DNA of 23,954 bases from an uncultured Porphyromonas sp. (GTDB taxonomy: Bacteria > Bacteroidota > Bacteroidia > Bacteroidales > Porphyromonadaceae): the NCBI RefSeq assembly GCF_900541275.1, contig NZ_UQJH01000021.1, forward strand, positions 1 to 23,954. Reading direction: 5' to 3'. Every line of letters begins with the position of its first letter. Position 1 is the first letter of the stretch. A model generated the notes under the pieces. The model did no database searches. It was not told the origin of the DNA and worked only from the letters and a program-made list of their open reading frames with translations. The position numbers and the translations under genes were made by a program. This document shows positions 16,032 to 23,825 of this stretch, in pieces.

Positions 16032-16715
16032 ATGAGTACCAGTATCATTAAGGACCGAAAGCTCGAGATCGTCCACAGCCAGTACGAGCTTATCTCTAAG
16101 GTCACCCTCCTGCAGCTGGCTATCCTGCGGAAGCTCTTTGCCGGTCCCTTTGACGAGGAGCTCTTCGAGGAAGCGGACACCAATGAGCACGTCATCGACA
16201 GACTCGAGATCCGCATCCGCGAGGAGGTGGCGTACACCATATATATGTTTGCCCCCAAGGCGGAGGACCTCCGGCGCATCATCGCCTACCCCGACCTCAC
16301 CACCAATCTGGAGCGCGTCGGCGATATGGTGATGAATGGCGTCTATATCGCCCGCGACCTCGACTTCACCTCCGACTTTATGCACGAGTACTCTCGGCGG
16401 CTGCTGCAGATGCTCGACGACACGACCGAGATGATCCGGTCGGCGATCATCTCCTTCTCCACCATGGACACCGAGGTGGCACATCAGGTGATCGATGCGG
16501 ACGACAATATCGACCGCCAGCAGCGGGAGATCATCCGGCTGATCACCACCGAGGGTGCCGATAGGGTGCACAGCGAGGCAGAGATCCGGGCTCTCCTGCA
16601 GATCCACACCGTGGCGCATAACCTCGAGCGCATCGGGGACTCCGCCACCAACCTCGCCGAGTCGACCATCTACTTAGTCGAGGGGACGGACGTACGACAC
16701 GAGTTTGAGGAGTGA
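16032..16715 (+). CDS. phoU: Phosphate-specific transport accessory protein PhoU
   Basis: PhoU links the Pst transporter to the PhoR kinase and damps the Pho response when phosphate is plentiful. The 227 residues form two similar helical halves, each with an E/D-rich metal-binding motif: TNLERVGDMVMNGVYIA in the first half and HNLERIGDSATNLAE in the second. Starting 13 bp after pstB and followed at once by the response regulator, it fits this job exactly. Confidence 0.93.
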   Translation: MSTSIIKDRKLEIVHSQYELISKVTLLQLAILRKLFAGPFDEELFEEADTNEHVIDRLEIRIREEVAYTIYMFAPKAEDLRRIIAYPDLTTNLERVGDMVMNGVYIARDLDFTSDFMHEYSRRLLQMLDDTTEMIRSAIISFSTMDTEVAHQVIDADDNIDRQQREIIRLITTEGADRVHSEAEIRALLQIHTVAHNLERIGDSATNLAESTIYLVEGTDVRHEFEE

Positions 16716-16716
16716 A

Positions 16717-17532
16717 ATGAAGAGAGACAACACGCCCCGCTCCCTCTCGGAGACCGACAGCCCGGCAAGGATCCTCATCGTCGATGACGAGGACGATATC
16801 TGCGAGATCGTCGCCTTTCACCTCGAGCGGATAGGCCTCCGGACCACCTCCGCCTCGAGTGCCGAGGAAGCGCTGCGGCTGATGCAGGCAGAGGACGACC
16901 CACACTACTTTAGCCTCATCGTCCTTGATGTGATGATGGAGGGGATGTCAGGCTTTGAGATGGCGGAGGAGCTCCGTGGCGAGGGGTGCGAGATCCCCAT
17001 CATCTTCCTCACCGCCAAGAGTGCTGAGGACGATCTGCTCCACGGCTTCACCGTCGGCGGAGACGACTACCTCACCAAGCCCTTCTCTGTCAAGGAGCTG
17101 GTCGCCCGTGTCAAGAGCGTCCTCCACCGCACCGCTGCTGCCGAGCATGAGCCGGTAGAGAGCGACCGGATCGAGGTGGGGCCGCTCGTCATCGATGAAA
17201 TCGCTATGACCGTCTCCGACGGCAGTCACCCCTTTGACGTCACCAAGACGGAGTACGACCTCCTCAGGATGCTCGCCACTGCTCCCGGCCGGACCTTCAC
17301 CCGACAGGAGATCCTCGACCGGGTCTGGAGCCGAGAGAGCTTAGTCCTCGACCGCACGGTGGACGTGCACATCGCCCGCCTCCGGAAGAAGCTCGGCAAG
17401 TACGGCACGATGCTCTACAATCGAGTCGGCTTTGGCTACGGTCTCCGACCGATGACCCTGGATGAGATCGAGGCAGAGCTCGAGGGCGCTGACGAGGATA
17501 GCGAGGAGGCCGAGCAGCGCTCCAAGCAATAG
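16717..17532 (+). CDS. phoB: PhoB-type response regulator (OmpR family)
   Basis: A two-component regulator of 271 residues. The receiver domain shows the acidic pocket VDDEDD (22-27), the phospho-acceptor Asp71 in LIVLDVMM, the Thr in FLTAKS and Lys121 in YLTKPFS. The C-terminal winged-helix domain has KTEYDLLRMLATAPGRTFTRQEIL and a RTVDVHIARLRKKLG recognition region. Start ATG 16717 lies 1 bp after phoU; an upstream TTG in frame is less likely. The last 25 residues are acidic. Location between phoU and a kinase gene argues for a PhoB role; family alone would not exclude another regulator. It may bind the array at 12214-12253. Confidence 0.85.
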   Translation: MKRDNTPRSLSETDSPARILIVDDEDDICEIVAFHLERIGLRTTSASSAEEALRLMQAEDDPHYFSLIVLDVMMEGMSGFEMAEELRGEGCEIPIIFLTAKSAEDDLLHGFTVGGDDYLTKPFSVKELVARVKSVLHRTAAAEHEPVESDRIEVGPLVIDEIAMTVSDGSHPFDVTKTEYDLLRMLATAPGRTFTRQEILDRVWSRESLVLDRTVDVHIARLRKKLGKYGTMLYNRVGFGYGLRPMTLDEIEAELEGADEDSEEAEQRSKQ

Positions 17533-17541
17533 AGAGACACC

Positions 17542-19290
17542 ATGAGCGGCTCCACATCCCTCCCTACGAAGAGGAGCTATGGGCTCCACTTTGTCCTCAC
17601 CCTCCTCTGTCTCGCCCTCACCCTCCTCTGCTGGAGCAAGTATAGAGATGCCTCCTTCGCGGAGAAGCAGCACCTCAGGGAGAGCAGCAACACTCTCGCC
17701 ACCTATGCTGACCTCATAGCGCAGAGTCACCACACCCTTCCCGTCGATGACCTCTTCGCCCTACTCCCCGATGGGATAGAGGCTGAGCTGGTCGACTCCT
17801 CCCTCCGCATCACCGCCGCCACCGACACCACACGGGTGGGGAGACAGCTCACCCTCACGGAGGACCCAGAGCTTAGGCTCGCCTACTACAACCACAGCGG
17901 CGACCACCTCAGCCCCACAGAGGAGAGCGACACCGCGGATGGGCAGCTCCACTACGCCCTCTACTGCGATGGGCACTACATCCACCTGACCCGACCCTAC
18001 CGGGAGCAGCCGGCGACTGATCGCAAGATGCTCTGGCTCGCCTGCCTCCTTCCCTCTCTCCTGATCCTCCTCGGTATGCTGGTAGGCACCTTCCTCAGCC
18101 TCCGAGCCACCGACCGCTCCGTCAGCGGGCTGAGACGACTCACCGCCGCTCTGCGCCGCGGGGAGCATATGGAGGGACCGCTCTTTGCCGACGACGACAT
18201 CGGCACCCTCGGCGAGGAGCTTCGCCGGCTCTTCAGCGAGAGCGAGGCGACGGTGCAGCGGACGGAGGAGATGCGGCAGCACCTGATCGCCCTCTTTGAC
18301 CTCTCCAAGATCGGCATCGCCCTTTTTGACAGCAGCGGGACGACTCTCTTTGCCAATACCCACTTCATCCAATTTGCCAGCATGATCTCCTCCCGGGCGC
18401 TTCCGCTCGAGAGCCTGTCCGAACTGCTCACGGAGGAGAGCATGCAGCCTATCGGAGACTTCATCGCCTCCTCTCCCGGTGGCGAGGAGCGGAGCCGCAG
18501 AGCGATGATCCCCTCGGGGAGCCACATCTTTGAGGTAAAGGCCTTCCGCTCAGCGTCGGAGACCTTTGACCTCACGATAGAGGACGTCACCGTATCGGTC
18601 CAGACGGCGCAGCTCAAGCGCGAGATGACCAGCAATATCACCCACGAGATACGTACGCCCCTCACCTCCATACGAGGCTACCTGGAGACACTGCGCTACA
18701 GCGACCTCTCGCCGGAGCAACAGGCCGCCTTTACCGACAAGGCCTACAGGCAGGCGGAGCGGCTCAGCGCGATGATGGACGACATCCGCCTCATCAGCCA
18801 GATGGACGAGCGGGAGGCGGAGGAGTACCGGATGGAGGAGCTCGACCTCGGGCTCATCGTCGAGGAGGCGCGCATCGCCTTCGCCGACCGTATAGAGCAG
18901 AGTGGTGACCGCTTCGTCAATGAGATCCCCGACGGGCTCACCATCCACGCCAATAACTCCCTCATCCACTCTGTCTTCCAGAACCTCATCGAGAACTCTC
19001 TCCGCTATGCCGGCGATGGAGTAACGCTCTGCTTCTCCTGCTACCACCGGGACGATGAGTACGTCTACCTCTCCTACTACGACACCGGGCGAGGGGTACC
19101 GGAGGAGAAGCTGGGGCGTATCTTCGAGCGCTTCTACCGCATCGACTCCGGCCGCACACGTGACCGAGGTGGCTCCGGACTGGGGCTCAGCATTGTGCGA
19201 AATGCGATACGCCTCCATGGCGGACAGATACAGGCGCGGAGGCATTGCCCCGAGGGCGGGCTCGAATTCCTCTTCACGCTCCACAAGTGA
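17542..19290 (+). CDS. phoR: PhoR-type sensor histidine kinase
   Basis: This 582-residue membrane kinase is the probable partner of the preceding regulator. Transmembrane helices lie near 14-32 and 163-187, flanking a periplasmic domain of about 130 residues. A HAMP-like linker (188-235) and a PAS-like domain (about 245-350) follow. The phospho-acceptor is His368 in NITHEIRTPL. The ATPase part has the N-box NLIENSLRYAGDG, then DTGRGVPEEKLGRIFERFYR and GGSGLGLSIV. It starts 9 bp after the regulator and ends the operon. A small part of its 3' coding sequence appears again downstream at 19439-19477. Confidence 0.88.
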   Translation: MSGSTSLPTKRSYGLHFVLTLLCLALTLLCWSKYRDASFAEKQHLRESSNTLATYADLIAQSHHTLPVDDLFALLPDGIEAELVDSSLRITAATDTTRVGRQLTLTEDPELRLAYYNHSGDHLSPTEESDTADGQLHYALYCDGHYIHLTRPYREQPATDRKMLWLACLLPSLLILLGMLVGTFLSLRATDRSVSGLRRLTAALRRGEHMEGPLFADDDIGTLGEELRRLFSESEATVQRTEEMRQHLIALFDLSKIGIALFDSSGTTLFANTHFIQFASMISSRALPLESLSELLTEESMQPIGDFIASSPGGEERSRRAMIPSGSHIFEVKAFRSASETFDLTIEDVTVSVQTAQLKREMTSNITHEIRTPLTSIRGYLETLRYSDLSPEQQAAFTDKAYRQAERLSAMMDDIRLISQMDEREAEEYRMEELDLGLIVEEARIAFADRIEQSGDRFVNEIPDGLTIHANNSLIHSVFQNLIENSLRYAGDGVTLCFSCYHRDDEYVYLSYYDTGRGVPEEKLGRIFERFYRIDSGRTRDRGGSGLGLSIVRNAIRLHGGQIQARRHCPEGGLEFLFTLHK

Positions 19291-19372
19291 CCCGCAATGG
19301 TAAGGTGGATTGTTTTTATACCATAACTATAGCCTACACTTTCGGTCAAGAAGAGACAGAAAGAGACTCTGT

Positions 19373-19406
19373 GAGACAATCCACTCCCGTGGAGGTGGTA
19401 TATTTG
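19373..19406 (+). promoter_or_regulatory. Candidate promoter of GAGACAA type upstream of rplU
   Basis: GAGACAA at 19373-19379 is followed after 19 bp by TATATTTG at 19399-19406. An inverted repeat, CCAC with GTGG, lies in the spacer. The region GGAGGT then GTATATTTGC is shared almost base for base with the promoter at 23559-23591. Confidence 0.5.
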
Positions 19407-19591
19407 CGCCACAGAAGTTTCCGTATGAGTCAGGCAGTCGGGACGATGGGGTCTACCTCTGCTTCTCCTGCTACCACTGAGACACCAGCTGCGCTGACCT
19501 CCCCTTTGATTTCGGTCTTCGGGGGCTACGAAGTGAGCACCCTCTACAGCCGAATAGGGGGCTAAGCTCAGGGGTCACACATGGTGAAGAC

Positions 19592-19622
19592 TTTAGGATG
19601 TCAAAGGAAATCAGTACCTTTG
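19592..19622 (+). promoter_or_regulatory. Promoter of rplU-rpmA
   Basis: TACCTTTG at 19615-19622 is a good -7 box. TTTA at 19592-19595, 19 bp upstream, is a one-base variant of the -33 TTTG. Transcription would begin about 80 bp before rplU. Confidence 0.55.
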
Positions 19623-19708
19623 CAGACGAAATACTCCGCATCGGGTCGTGTAAGCAGGTGCCCATAAGCCCCTCACCCGCCGGGTATCACTCTAAGAACT
19701 AAAGCAAT

Positions 19709-20026
19709 ATGTACGGAATCGTAGAGATTCAGGGACAGCAATTTAAGGTCGAGGAGGGCAGCAAGCTCTTCGTCTACCACATGAAGGATGTCAAGGAGGG
19801 CGACACGGTAGACTTTGACCGTGTAATGCTGCTGGACAACGAGGGCAACGTCACCGTAGGCGTGCCCACCATCGAGGGCGCTAAGGTGACCTGCGAGGTG
19901 GTAGAGCCTCTCGTCAAGGGCGAGACGGTGCTGGTCTTCCACAAGAAGCGCCGCAAGCGCTACCGCAAGCTCAATGGCCACCGTCAGCAGTACACTCAGC
20001 TGCAGGTCAAGTCTATCGTAGGCTGA
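19709..20026 (+). CDS. rplU: Large ribosomal subunit protein bL21
   Basis: A 23S rRNA-binding protein of the large subunit. The 105-residue length and the opening MYGIVEIQGQQFKVEEG are typical, as are GVPTIEGAKVTCEV and the basic FHKKRRKRYRKLNGHRQQYT near the C-terminus. It is followed after 52 bp by rpmA, the near-universal partner. Confidence 0.96.
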   Translation: MYGIVEIQGQQFKVEEGSKLFVYHMKDVKEGDTVDFDRVMLLDNEGNVTVGVPTIEGAKVTCEVVEPLVKGETVLVFHKKRRKRYRKLNGHRQQYTQLQVKSIVG

Positions 20027-20078
20027 TCTGAGACAGTCAGTTATTTACTCACTCTTTAGACTATTTCGAATACAAGAT

Positions 20079-20348
20079 ATGGCACACAAGAAAGGTGTAG
20101 GTAGTACCAAGAACGGTCGCGAATCGGAGAGCAAGCGCCTCGGCGTCAAGAAGTTTGGCGGCGAGGTCGTCAAGGCAGGCAACATCATCGTCCGCCAGCG
20201 TGGCACGCGTCACTATCCCGGTGAGCACGTAGGTATGGGCAAAGATCATACTCTCTATGCGCTTACCGATGGAGTGGTAGCCTTCCGCACCACGACGGGT
20301 GACAAGTCGATCGTCTCTGTAGAGGCGAAGGACATCGTCGCCAACTAA
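20079..20348 (+). CDS. rpmA: Large ribosomal subunit protein bL27
   Basis: bL27 lies near the peptidyl transferase centre. The 89 residues begin MAHKKGVGSTKNGRESESKR, without the cleavable N-terminal extension known in Firmicutes. RLGVKKFGGEVV and RQRGTRHYPGEHVGMGKDH are conserved. It ends the operon and is followed by a terminator hairpin. Confidence 0.96.
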   Translation: MAHKKGVGSTKNGRESESKRLGVKKFGGEVVKAGNIIVRQRGTRHYPGEHVGMGKDHTLYALTDGVVAFRTTTGDKSIVSVEAKDIVAN

Positions 20349-20428
20349 CCACTACTCGGCTTCACTCTGCAAGACGATACCTTACTGACATAGGTCTCGA
20401 TCAGATAAGACTAAGCCACTTAACTCAC

Positions 20429-20492
20429 AAGCGTATGCCCGTCACTATTCTCCTTATGAGATGAGTGCTGAGCATACGCTTCTCTCTTTTTT
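20429..20492 (+). terminator. Intrinsic terminator after rplU-rpmA
   Basis: A perfect 10-bp stem pairs 20429-20438 (AAGCGTATGC) with 20472-20481. The loop contains a second partial stem (CACT, TCTC with GAGA, AGTG). A run of T follows at 20487-20492. Confidence 0.75.
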
Positions 20493-20557
20493 CAGCACCT
20501 TACCCTATAGGGAAAGAGCCGATGCGTCTCGCCCCACACACGGATCACTACTCAGCT

Positions 20558-21139
20558 ATGAAAAGAAACCCACTCTATCTCATCGCCGTCGCACTGATGT
20601 TTGTCAGCACCACCTCCTGCAGCGTCACGAAGCGACCGATCAGCTCGCTCTACTTTGCTGAGCAGGCCTCGGAGGCTGCAGCGACGCCCTCCCCGGAGAT
20701 GGTGGCTCTCAGCGAGAGCATCTCGAGCAAGCTCGGCATGGAGCTCTCCTATCCGGAGAATGACCTGGGGCTGTATGCCTTCGTAGCGGACTGGCTGCGC
20801 ACGCCGTACCGCTTTGGCGGGATGTCCCGGAGGGGGACCGACTGCTCAGGCTTTGTCTATCGGCTCTATGAGACGGTCTACGAGACCAATATCGGTCGTC
20901 AGTCCTCTGCCGACCTGATGAGCCGGACTGAGCGGGTCTCCCGGGATGAACTGAGGGAGGGCGACTTGGTCTTCTTCAACATCCGCAACAGGCGCGGTGG
21001 TCGCGCCTCCCATGTGGGGGTCTATCTCGAGGACGGGAAATTTGCCCACGCCAGCACACGCAGCGGCGTGATCATCTCCCGTCTCAGCGAACCGTACTAC
21101 CGCAGGACCTACCTCGGAGCAGGAAGGGTAAAGAAATGA
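20558..21139 (+). CDS. NlpC/P60 family lipoprotein (cell-wall endopeptidase)
   Basis: Proteins of this family cut peptide stems of peptidoglycan. Starting at ATG 20558 gives 193 residues with a signal (MKRNPLYLIAVALMFVSTTSC) whose Cys21 is a plausible lipid-anchor site, so it is probably a membrane lipoprotein. The catalytic Cys96 is in TDCSGFVYRL, the His152 in SHVGVYLEDG, and the third polar residue is near FAHAST. A longer in-frame start at 20465 would place extra residues before the signal and overlap the terminator, so it was rejected. It overlaps the next gene by 4 bp. Confidence 0.88.
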   Translation: MKRNPLYLIAVALMFVSTTSCSVTKRPISSLYFAEQASEAAATPSPEMVALSESISSKLGMELSYPENDLGLYAFVADWLRTPYRFGGMSRRGTDCSGFVYRLYETVYETNIGRQSSADLMSRTERVSRDELREGDLVFFNIRNRRGGRASHVGVYLEDGKFAHASTRSGVIISRLSEPYYRRTYLGAGRVKK

Positions 21140-21846
21140 CGATCTCACCCCTACCCCCCGAGGAGCCAAAGCTGGTCCTCCTCGATATGGACGGCGTCTT
21201 GGTCGACTCGATGCCGATCCACGACTATGCCTGGCGAACTGCGGCAGACAAGTATAAGCTCAAGTACGAGGAGGGAGAGTTTTTCCGGGCTGAGGGGATG
21301 AAAGGGAGGGATACCATCAGCCTCCTCTACCGGAAGACCTACGATGCGGAGCCGACAGAGGACTTCATCGAGGAGGTGTACGCCTACAAGACACACCTCT
21401 TCGAGGAGAAGCAGACCGAGCTCCTACACCCCATCCCCCATGTGCACGACCTGATCCTCTACCTCAAGGAGGTGCGAGGGATCGACCTCGCCGTGGTCAC
21501 AGGCAGCACGACAGCCAATGCCCTCTCGAGGACAGGGACCTACTTTGAGGGACTCTTCACCGAGGAGCAGCTGATCACGGCAGATAAGGTGGAGAGGGGG
21601 AAGCCTGACCCGGAGCCCTACCTCCGGGGGATGAACCTCACCGGACACAGTGCCGGTGAGACGCTAGTGGTGGAGAATGCTCCGCTGGGGGTCCGCTCGG
21701 CCGTAGCTGCCGGAGCCTTCACGGTCGCCGTCACCACCGGCCCCATCCCAGAGGAGTTCCTCAGGTGCGAGGGGGCAAATCTCATTTTTCCCAATATGCG
21801 GGCACTGCTCGCCTGGTGGCGCGTGACCTATGGAAAAGCTGTCTGA
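21136..21846 (+). CDS. HAD-superfamily hydrolase (beta-phosphoglucomutase-like)
   Basis: Probably a small-molecule phosphatase or phosphomutase of HAD subfamily IA. The 236 residues show motif I LLDMDGVLVDSMP (two Asp), a helical cap, motif II VVTGSTTA, the motif III lysine in GKPDPEPYL, and motif IV VVENAPLGVRSAVAAG, where Glu-Asn replaces the more usual Glu-Asp. The substrate cannot be deduced. It overlaps the preceding and following genes by 4 bp and 17 bp, so it is part of one operon. Confidence 0.87.
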   Translation: MTISPLPPEEPKLVLLDMDGVLVDSMPIHDYAWRTAADKYKLKYEEGEFFRAEGMKGRDTISLLYRKTYDAEPTEDFIEEVYAYKTHLFEEKQTELLHPIPHVHDLILYLKEVRGIDLAVVTGSTTANALSRTGTYFEGLFTEEQLITADKVERGKPDPEPYLRGMNLTGHSAGETLVVENAPLGVRSAVAAGAFTVAVTTGPIPEEFLRCEGANLIFPNMRALLAWWRVTYGKAV

Positions 21847-22564
21847 GAGGGAGAGCAAGCTGATCCGCTCCCTCAGGCTAAAGAAGAATAGAGACGCCTC
21901 CGGGCTCTTTGTCGCCGAGACAGTCAAAGTGGTTGAGGAGATGCTCCCCTACTTTGACGTAGAGCTGCTACTCGTCACCGCACCGACCGAACTGTCTGTA
22001 GACGAGACGAAGATGCGCCTCGTCAGCGAGCGGGAGATGAAGAGAGTGTCGCAGCTCGAGTGTCCCTCGGACTGCCTCGCCCTCCTCAGGATCCCCGCTG
22101 CCCAAGCGGTCCGACAGCTCAAGGGGCTGGTGGTGGCGCTGGACGAGGTGCAGAACCCGGGTAACATCGGCACGATCATCCGTCTCTGCGACTGGCTCGG
22201 CATCGGCACACTCCTGATGAGTCGCGGGTGCGCCGATCCCTACGGGGCTAAGGTGGTGCAGTCCACCGCCGGCGCCCTCGGTGCCCTCACCATACACTAC
22301 GACATAGACCTCGCCGCCACGCTGACCGACTTCGACGGGCCGATCATCGCCGCCGACCTCGACGGCAAACCTATCGGCCAGGCTGAGACACCCCGGGAGG
22401 CGGTGGTGCTCTTCGGTAACGAGGGGCACGGCTTCCGTCCCGAGGTGAAGTCACTCTGCACAGAGACCATCCTGATCCCCAAGTCGCCGACAGCGGCAGG
22501 AGACTCGCTCAACGTCGCCCTCAGCGCTGCCATCATACTCTCCCACTTCTCCCGGATCATCTAA
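21830..22564 (+). CDS. SpoU/TrmH-family RNA 2'-O-methyltransferase
   Basis: It uses S-adenosylmethionine to methylate a ribose 2'-OH in rRNA or tRNA. Of 244 residues, about 1-95 form an N-terminal RNA-binding domain. The knotted SPOUT domain shows motif 1 NPGNIGTIIRLCDWLGI, motif 2 LFGNEGHGF and motif 3 IPKSPTAAGDSLNVALSAAI. The target nucleoside is unknown; similarity to the RlmB/TrmH class is general. The start codon lies inside the HAD gene (17-bp overlap). Confidence 0.9.
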   Translation: MEKLSERESKLIRSLRLKKNRDASGLFVAETVKVVEEMLPYFDVELLLVTAPTELSVDETKMRLVSEREMKRVSQLECPSDCLALLRIPAAQAVRQLKGLVVALDEVQNPGNIGTIIRLCDWLGIGTLLMSRGCADPYGAKVVQSTAGALGALTIHYDIDLAATLTDFDGPIIAADLDGKPIGQAETPREAVVLFGNEGHGFRPEVKSLCTETILIPKSPTAAGDSLNVALSAAIILSHFSRII

Positions 22565-22569
22565 AGCTT

Positions 22570-23244
22570 ATGAAGCCACACGCCCTACCCTTCACTCTCC
22601 TTCTCACCCTCCTCCTCTCACTCACCGCTGCTGCACAGGAGGGGAAGCCCTCCTACGTCCGCTTCAAGACGAATAAGGGGGACTTCGTCATCGAGCTCTA
22701 CGACGAGACACCGCTCCACAAGGAGAACTTTCTCTCCCGTGTAAGGGAGAGAGCCTACGACGGGACCACCTTCCACCGCGTGATCCGCAACTTCATGGCA
22801 CAGGCCGGAGGGGGACTTAAGGGTGGCAAGGATCCCAAGGGGACCTACATCGACTCCCTCAGTCACGCCACCATTGCGGCGGAGATCCTCTACCCCAAGC
22901 TCTTCCATAAGCGGGGCGCTGTCGCGGCAGCCCGCGTGGGGAATGACATCAATCCCGACCGGAGGAGCGATGGACTGCAATTCTACATCGTGATGGGGCA
23001 ATTTTACCTCGAGGGGGAGCTGAAGCAATTTGAGAGCGAGGAGCACCCGATGCCCGAGGAGGTGAAGAAAGCGTATATGACCGAGGGGGGCACGCCTCAC
23101 CTTGACGGGGAGTACACCGTCTTTGGGCAGATCGTCTCCGGGATGCGCACCATCGAGAAGATCTGTGCCACGGAGACGGATGAGGGCGACAAGCCCCGGA
23201 AAGAAATATACATCCGATCGGCTCGCGTGGTGAGCCACCCCTGA
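22570..23244 (+). CDS. Secreted cyclophilin-type peptidyl-prolyl isomerase
   Basis: It catalyses cis-trans isomerisation of prolyl bonds, probably in the periplasm. The 224 residues begin with a signal peptide whose core LLLTLLLSLTAAAQ ends in an Ala-x-Ala-like cleavage site near residue 23. There is no lipobox cysteine. The cyclophilin core includes FVIELYDETPLHKENFL, TFHRVIRNFMAQAGG with the catalytic Arg, and LQFYIVMGQFY. It is longer than minimal cyclophilins because of an insertion after FYLEGELKQF. It begins 6 bp after the methyltransferase. Confidence 0.92.
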   Translation: MKPHALPFTLLLTLLLSLTAAAQEGKPSYVRFKTNKGDFVIELYDETPLHKENFLSRVRERAYDGTTFHRVIRNFMAQAGGGLKGGKDPKGTYIDSLSHATIAAEILYPKLFHKRGAVAAARVGNDINPDRRSDGLQFYIVMGQFYLEGELKQFESEEHPMPEEVKKAYMTEGGTPHLDGEYTVFGQIVSGMRTIEKICATETDEGDKPRKEIYIRSARVVSHP

Positions 23245-23286
23245 GTCTCTCGCACCGGGGACTTGGTCTCCAGCTGAGGAGGGAGC

Positions 23287-23328
23287 AAAAAAAGACTGTG
23301 CCCTCTCGGTGATGAGAAGGCACAGTCT
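23287..23328 (-). terminator. Intrinsic terminator of tRNA-Gly
   Basis: On the minus strand, a 10-bp stem (23328-23319 with 23302-23293, AGACTGTGCC) is followed by a run of T (23293-23287). It begins a few bases after the tRNA 3' end. The plus strand lacks a T-tract, so the terminator acts mainly leftward. Confidence 0.75.
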
Positions 23329-23334
23329 CTAAAG

Positions 23335-23410
23335 TGGAGCGGAAAGCGGGGCTCGAACCCGTGGCCTTTGGCTTGGGAAGCCAATGCTCTACCAACTGAG
23401 CTATTTCCGC
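23335..23410 (-). tRNA. tRNA-Gly (anticodon CCC)
   Basis: The 76-base minus-strand gene folds as a cloverleaf. The acceptor strands are GCGGAAA and TTTCCGC, then discriminator T and an encoded CCA. The D-arm is GCTC, GAGC; the anticodon stem TTGGC, GCCAA has the loop TTCCCAA, giving anticodon CCC (reads GGG). The T-loop is TTCGAGC. One apparent mismatch (A-C) is at the base of the T-stem. Confidence 0.9.
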
Positions 23411-23430
23411 ATATCTATCTCTCTATGGGG

Positions 23431-23461
23431 CAAAGTTAGCCATTTTCCCCCATTCCCCCAA
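23431..23461 (-). promoter_or_regulatory. Promoter of tRNA-Gly
   Basis: Minus-strand TTG (23461-23459) is followed after 20 bp by TAACTTTG (23438-23431), a -7 box. The tRNA 5' end at 23410 is about 15 bp downstream of the predicted start. Confidence 0.6.
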
Positions 23462-23558
23462 TAGCCAAGAAGGACAATAGAGCAATGAGAGAGGGGCGAA
23501 GTGGGAAAAACATTGAAAGACGCATTTTTAATCAGGAAGTGACAGGAAGAGGCACGAA

Positions 23559-23591
23559 GAGACAACCTCTCCTGCGGAGGTAGTATATTTG
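23559..23591 (+). promoter_or_regulatory. GAGACAA-type promoter of a probable ncRNA
   Basis: GAGACAA at 23559-23565 is followed after 18 bp by TATATTTG at 23584-23591. CCTC and GAGG form an inverted repeat in the spacer. It resembles 19373-19406 closely. No coding gene follows on this strand. Confidence 0.55.
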
Positions 23592-23595
23592 CACT

Positions 23596-23825
23596 GTCAA
23601 GTCAGGGTAACACCCTAACAGTGTCGAGGCAAGAAGCCCGGATCACACGCACACACAACTTATATTTATACGACCTCGTAAGGGTGTCGCACTTAGGTGG
23701 ACTGATGGGCACCCGCAAGGGGTCCTTCTCACCCATATCACCACTATGAGCTGAATGGTTTTCCGTACCACTTACATATTTGCCGACTATGGCGTGTGTC
23801 GGCAGCGGTGCAGGTCTTCTTTTTC
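23596..23825 (+). ncRNA. Candidate structured non-coding RNA, family unknown
   Basis: About 230 nt lie between a good promoter and a T-rich stretch (23816-23824), on the strand opposite to both flanking tRNAs and without a credible ORF. Potential stems: CGAGG 23625-23629 with CCTCG 23674-23678; GGTG 23696-23699 with CACC 23739-23742, enclosing ATGGG 23705-23709 with CCCAT 23732-23736 and a GCAA-capped hairpin (ACCC 23711-23714); and a 7-bp stem TGCCGAC 23781-23787 with GTCGGCA 23798-23804. It lacks the conserved cores I know for RNase P, tmRNA and signal recognition particle RNA. A Bacteroidales 6S RNA or other small RNA is possible. Confidence 0.5.

Larger units (their letters stand above)
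19291..19708. other. 418-bp intergenic region between phoR-type gene and rplU
   Basis: It contains a GAGACAA-type promoter (19373-19406), a short frame of 46 codons at 19425-19565, blocks identical to part of the upstream kinase gene (19439-19477), and a second promoter for rplU (19592-19622). No obvious intrinsic terminator for the phosphate operon is visible. The short frame (serine, threonine, alanine and proline-rich at its start) lacks a clear ribosome-binding site, so I do not call it a gene. Confidence 0.5.

Noticed and set aside
13959..16619. Very long minus-strand open frame (886 codons) opposite pstC to phoU
   Set aside because: The plus strand encodes conserved PstC, PstA, PstB and PhoU. 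The antisense frame has an Asp/Gly/His-rich composition without domains and arises from strong GC codon bias.
16705..16716. TTG start for the PhoB-type regulator
   Set aside because: ATG at 16717 is just after the phoU stop and gives a normal receiver-domain N-terminus. A TTG start inside phoU adds nothing conserved.
20465..20557. Extended N-terminus of the NlpC/P60 protein from an ATG at 20465
   Set aside because: It would lie inside the rpmA terminator and place 31 non-signal residues before a good lipoprotein signal that starts at 20558.
23596..23825. RNase P RNA, tmRNA, SRP RNA or cobalamin riboswitch as identity of the candidate ncRNA
   Set aside because: The conserved cores of these RNAs are not visible, and no gene follows for a riboswitch to control. 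A short GAGGC...AAGCCCGG similarity was too weak.
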